Assembly (NCBI RefSeq): GCF_002583555.1
Contig: NZ_BEGX01000077.1
Location: 59,762-123,761, forward strand
Direction of reading: 5' to 3'
DNA from: Pseudonocardia sp. N23
GTDB taxonomy: Bacteria; Actinomycetota; Actinomycetes; Mycobacteriales; Pseudonocardiaceae
Length of the DNA: 64,000 nt
The translations under genes and the position numbers were made by a program. Positions 61,183 to 64,000 of this stretch are shown here, piece by piece. The notes beneath the pieces are model-generated. The model did not search any database, was not told the DNA's origin, and worked only from the letters and a program-made list of their open reading frames with translations. Position 1 is the first letter of the stretch; each line of letters begins with the position of its first letter.

Positions 61183-63083
61183 CGGTCGTCCTCTCGGTTC
61201 TCTGCCGGCGTGACGAGCGGGCGCTGGCCCGCCTTCGCGTGCTCGTAGGTCTTGCGGGCCTCGCGGGTCGAGCCGAGCGCGGAGACCTCGGAGACGGGAA
61301 CGTCCCACCAGCTCTCCGGCGACGGGACCGGCGCGAGCGGGTCGGTCTCGATGTGGATGGCGGTCGTGCGGGTGGCGGCCCGCGCGACGACGATCGCGTC
61401 GCGCAGTTCGGCGATCGTACGGACCCGGATGACGTCCGCGCCCAGGCTCGCCACGTTCGCGGCCAGGTCGACCGGCAGTGTCGCGCCGTCGAGCTCACCC
61501 GTCGCCGGGTCGCGGAAGCGGTAGGACGTGCCGAAGCGCTGGCTGCCCAGTGACTCCGACAGCGCCCCGATGGAGGAGAAGCCGTGGTTCTGCACGAGGA
61601 CCAGGTTGAGCTTGATCCCCTCGGACACCGCCGTCACGACCTCGCTGCTCATCATCAGGTACGAGCCGTCGCCGACCAGGGCGAACACCTCGCGGTCGGG
61701 CGCGGCCATCTTGACCCCGAGCGCGCCGGCGATCTCGTAGCCCATGCAGGAGTACGCGTACTCGACGTGGTAGGCCTTCTCCTCGCGCGCCCGCCACAGC
61801 ATCTGCAGGTCACCGGGCAGCGACCCGGCCGCCTGCACGACGACGTCGCGCGGGTCGAGCATCTCGTCGAGGGCACCGAGGACCTCGGTCTGCGCCGGCA
61901 GCGGGGTGTGCCCGAGGTGGTACGCGTCGTCGACGACCCGGGTCCAGCGCTCGCGGTGCTCGGTGTAGGAGGCGAGGTGGGCGTCGCCGACGCGGTACCC
62001 CTCGACCGCGTCGGCGAGCGCCTCCAACCCGGCCCGGGCGTCGGTGACCACCGACGCCCCGGCGTGCTTGCCCGCGTCGAACGCGGCGACATTGAGGTTC
62101 ACGAAGCGTACGTCCGGGTTCGCGAACGCGGTGCGGGACGCGGTGGTGAAGTCGCTCCAGCGGGTCCCGACGCCGATGACGACGTCGGCGTCGCGGGCCA
62201 GCGCGTTGGCGACCGGCGAGCCGGTGGACCCGACCCCGCCGACGGCCTGGGGGTGGTCCCACAGCAGCGCACCCTTGCCCGCCTGGGTGTCGGCGACCGG
62301 GATGCCGGTGGCCTCGGCGAACGCGCGCAACGCGGCGTAGGCCTCGGAGTAGTGGACACCGCCACCGGCGACGAGCAGCGGCTTCGTCGCGGCGCGGACG
62401 ATCTCCGCGGCGCGGGCGATCGCGGCGGGCTCCGGCACCGGGCGGGCGACGTGCCAGACCCGGCGCGCGAACAGCTCCTGGGGCCAGTCGAACGCCTCGG
62501 CCTGCACGTCCTGGGGGAGCGCGATCGTCACCGCGCCGGTCTCGGCGGGGTCGGTGAGTGCCCGCATCGCGCCCAGCAGCGCCGAGGGCAGCTGCTCGGG
62601 ACGCCACACCCGGTCGAAGAACCGCGACAGCGGCCGGAACGCGTCGTTGACCGAGACGTCGCCGGAGTCGGGGCGCTCCAGCTCCTGCAGCACCGGCGAG
62701 GCGACGCGGGTGGCGAAGACGTCGCTGGGCAGCAGCAGGACCGGGATCCGGTTGGTCGTCGCGAGCGCGGCGCCGGTGAGCATGTTCGTCGAACCCGGGC
62801 CGATCGACGCGGTGCAGGCCATGGCCTGCAGCCGGTTGCGCATCCGTGAGTAGCCGACGGCCGCGTGCACCATGCCCTGCTCGTTGCGGGCCAGGTGGTA
62901 GGGCAGGTCGTCGTCGCCGGTGCGGGCGGCCTGCAGCAGCGCCTGGCCGACGCCGGCGACGTTGCCGTGGCCGAAGATGCCGAAGCAACCCGGGATCAGC
63001 CGCTGCTCGACGCCGTCGCGCTCGCTGTACTGGTTCGCGAGGAACCGCACGAGTGCCTGGGCGACGGTGAGCCGGACGGTCAC
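61179..63083 (-). CDS. iolD: 3D-(3,5/4)-trihydroxycyclohexane-1,2-dione hydrolase
   Basis: 634 residues of the ThDP-dependent family. '[22 protein letters not shown]' and '[17 protein letters not shown]' with the ThDP-activating Glu are near the start. The ThDP/Mg motif runs from '[15 protein letters not shown]' to 'LVQNHGFSS'. It opens the ring of the diketo-inositol to 5-deoxy-glucuronate. GTG 63083 overlaps the iolB stop as GTGA. Confidence 0.95.
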   Translation of the reverse strand: MTVRLTVAQALVRFLANQYSERDGVEQRLIPGCFGIFGHGNVAGVGQALLQAARTGDDDLPYHLARNEQGMVHAAVGYSRMRNRLQAMACTASIGPGSTNMLTGAALATTNRIPVLLLPSDVFATRVASPVLQELERPDSGDVSVNDAFRPLSRFFDRVWRPEQLPSALLGAMRALTDPAETGAVTIALPQDVQAEAFDWPQELFARRVWHVARPVPEPAAIARAAEIVRAATKPLLVAGGGVHYSEAYAALRAFAEATGIPVADTQAGKGALLWDHPQAVGGVGSTGSPVANALARDADVVIGVGTRWSDFTTASRTAFANPDVRFVNLNVAAFDAGKHAGASVVTDARAGLEALADAVEGYRVGDAHLASYTEHRERWTRVVDDAYHLGHTPLPAQTEVLGALDEMLDPRDVVVQAAGSLPGDLQMLWRAREEKAYHVEYAYSCMGYEIAGALGVKMAAPDREVFALVGDGSYLMMSSEVVTAVSEGIKLNLVLVQNHGFSSIGALSESLGSQRFGTSYRFRDPATGELDGATLPVDLAANVASLGADVIRVRTIAELRDAIVVARAATRTTAIHIETDPLAPVPSPESWWDVPVSEVSALGSTREARKTYEHAKAGQRPLVTPAENREDDR

Positions 63084-63949
63084 TGAGAGGCCTCCGTCGT
63101 GGTCGTGAGGGGCAGCCGGGCGTCGACGGCCTGGGACTCCCACGTGCCGCGGACCCAGGCGTGCGCCGGGTCGTCGCAGATCAGCCACGCGCGTTCCGGG
63201 TCGGGTCCGGCCATGACGTTGAGGTAGTAGAGGTGGTAGCCGGGCATGGCCATCGACGGGCCGTGCCAGCCGTGCGGGATGAGTACGGTGTCCCCGGTCC
63301 GGACCTCGGCGCACACGTCGATCTCCCGGTCGGGCCCGGAGGTGTAGACGCGCTGGAAGCCGGGGCCGTCGCCGTCGACCTCGAAGTAGTAGATCTCCTC
63401 GAGCCGGGCCTCGCCCTCGCGCGCCTCGTCGTGCTTGTGCGGGGGATAGGACGACCAGTTGCCCTCCGGCGTCAGGACCTCGACGGCGATCAGCTTGTCG
63501 GCCTCGAACGCGGCGGGCGTGCAGAAGTTGTTGACCTGCCGGCTCGACTGGCCGGCGCCGCGCAGCTCGACCTGAACGCCCTCGGCGGGGCCGTAGCGGG
63601 CGGGCAGCCGCCGCGACGCACGAGCCGCGGGCAGCGCGAACCTGCCGCCGGCCTGCGAGGACACGGTGACCTCCGCGTCGCGAGGCGCGTACGCGAAGTC
63701 GGTGACCCGGGTGAAGACGCCCCGGCGACCGGCCAGCTCGAACCGTTCCCCGTCGACCTCGACCACGCAGGAGCCCGACAGCGGCAGGACGACGGTCTCG
63801 TCCTCGCCCGTCGCGAAGCTCGCGGTGCCGCCGGCCGGGAGGTCGAGCACGCGCAGCGAGCTGTAGCCCCAGCCCACGGACTCCGGGGTCACGACCAGGG
63901 AGAACGTCCCGTCGGCGGTCTCCCCCTGGCGAACGACGTGCGTGCTCAC
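63080..63949 (-). CDS. iolB: 5-deoxy-glucuronate isomerase
   Basis: 289 residues of the bicupin KduI/IolB family. 'NWSSYPPHKHDEAREGEARLEEIYYFEVDGDGPGFQRVY' carries the metal His/Glu set, and 'HGWHGPSMAMPGYHLYYLNVMAGP' is the second cupin motif. It converts 5-deoxy-glucuronate to 5-dehydro-2-deoxy-gluconate. GTG 63949 overlaps the stop of the gene entering from the right edge. Confidence 0.95.
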   Translation of the reverse strand: MSTHVVRQGETADGTFSLVVTPESVGWGYSSLRVLDLPAGGTASFATGEDETVVLPLSGSCVVEVDGERFELAGRRGVFTRVTDFAYAPRDAEVTVSSQAGGRFALPAARASRRLPARYGPAEGVQVELRGAGQSSRQVNNFCTPAAFEADKLIAVEVLTPEGNWSSYPPHKHDEAREGEARLEEIYYFEVDGDGPGFQRVYTSGPDREIDVCAEVRTGDTVLIPHGWHGPSMAMPGYHLYYLNVMAGPDPERAWLICDDPAHAWVRGTWESQAVDARLPLTTTTEASQ

Positions 63950-64000
63950 AGGATCCTCACCGCCGTGTCGACGGCCTTCGCGACGTCGTCGCCGGGCGGG
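63946..64000 (-). CDS. Gene cut by the window edge (probable iol-cluster gene)
   Basis: Only the last 17 codons are present ('DDVAKAVDTAVRIL' then TGA), overlapping the iolB start by four bases. The short helical end would fit the aldolase-like proteins often encoded before iolB, but too little is visible to assign it. Confidence 0.45.
   Translation of the reverse strand, partial: PPGDDVAKAVDTAVRIL

Overview
The window is a very GC-rich stretch with strong G/C at third codon positions, many GTG and a few TTG starts, and actinobacterial regulators and catabolic genes. Together these suggest a Pseudonocardia-like actinomycete; this is inferred from gene content and style, not from a marker gene.

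Layout. 1-3.8 kb: the end of a YnjBCD-type ABC importer operon, with a redoxin as last gene. The redoxin has an in-frame TGA exactly where the first Cys of a CxxC motif belongs, followed by a SECIS-like hairpin, so it is a selenoprotein candidate. 3.8-5.3 kb: gene remnants (a diverged duplicate of the transporter ATPase tail and a broken XRE regulator). About 5.2-17.5 kb: a plasmid- or ICE-like segment (DUF932, ParB-like, SSB, primase-polymerase, orphan proteins). Its genes are separated by strong hairpins and repeated leader sequences. It ends with two large TerD-fusion proteins beside a 3' fragment of tRNA-Pro, which looks like an attachment site. No integrase, transfer gene or second att copy is visible.

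17.7-24 kb: a SLOG-like protein, an SDR, a cluster of genes that have lost their central parts (class III aminotransferase, aldehyde dehydrogenase, probable reductase, TetR), and an SNF2 helicase. 24.2-28.8 kb: a LacI regulator with a perfect 20-bp operator in front of a CoA-transferase / CitE-type lyase / FMN monooxygenase operon of unknown substrate. 28.9-31.1 kb: more gene remnants (P-loop/LLM fusion, SRPBCC, P450). 31-45 kb: mostly housekeeping and accessory single genes, including a BKACE-META fusion, four-CBS protein, TRIC channel, NAD synthetase, a His-rich protein without aliphatic residues, PadR, DinB with a LexA box, an ECF sigma factor with a truncated YCII partner, a CDF transporter and a FUSC protein. 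44.8-49.8 kb: tetronate (erythronate/threonate) catabolism with a GntR regulator and a palindromic operator. 50-51.9 kb: a GlxA-type regulator, a small Cys-motif protein and a broken oxidoreductase. 51.9-64 kb, minus strand: a myo-inositol catabolic cluster (iolB, iolD, iolA, iolE-like, iolH, two intact IolG-like dehydrogenases) with its own sugar ABC importer, most genes overlapping by a few bases.

The observations most worth checking are the TGA-containing redoxin, the TerD pair at the putative att site, the BKACE-META fusion, and the run of neighbouring genes that all lack their middles.
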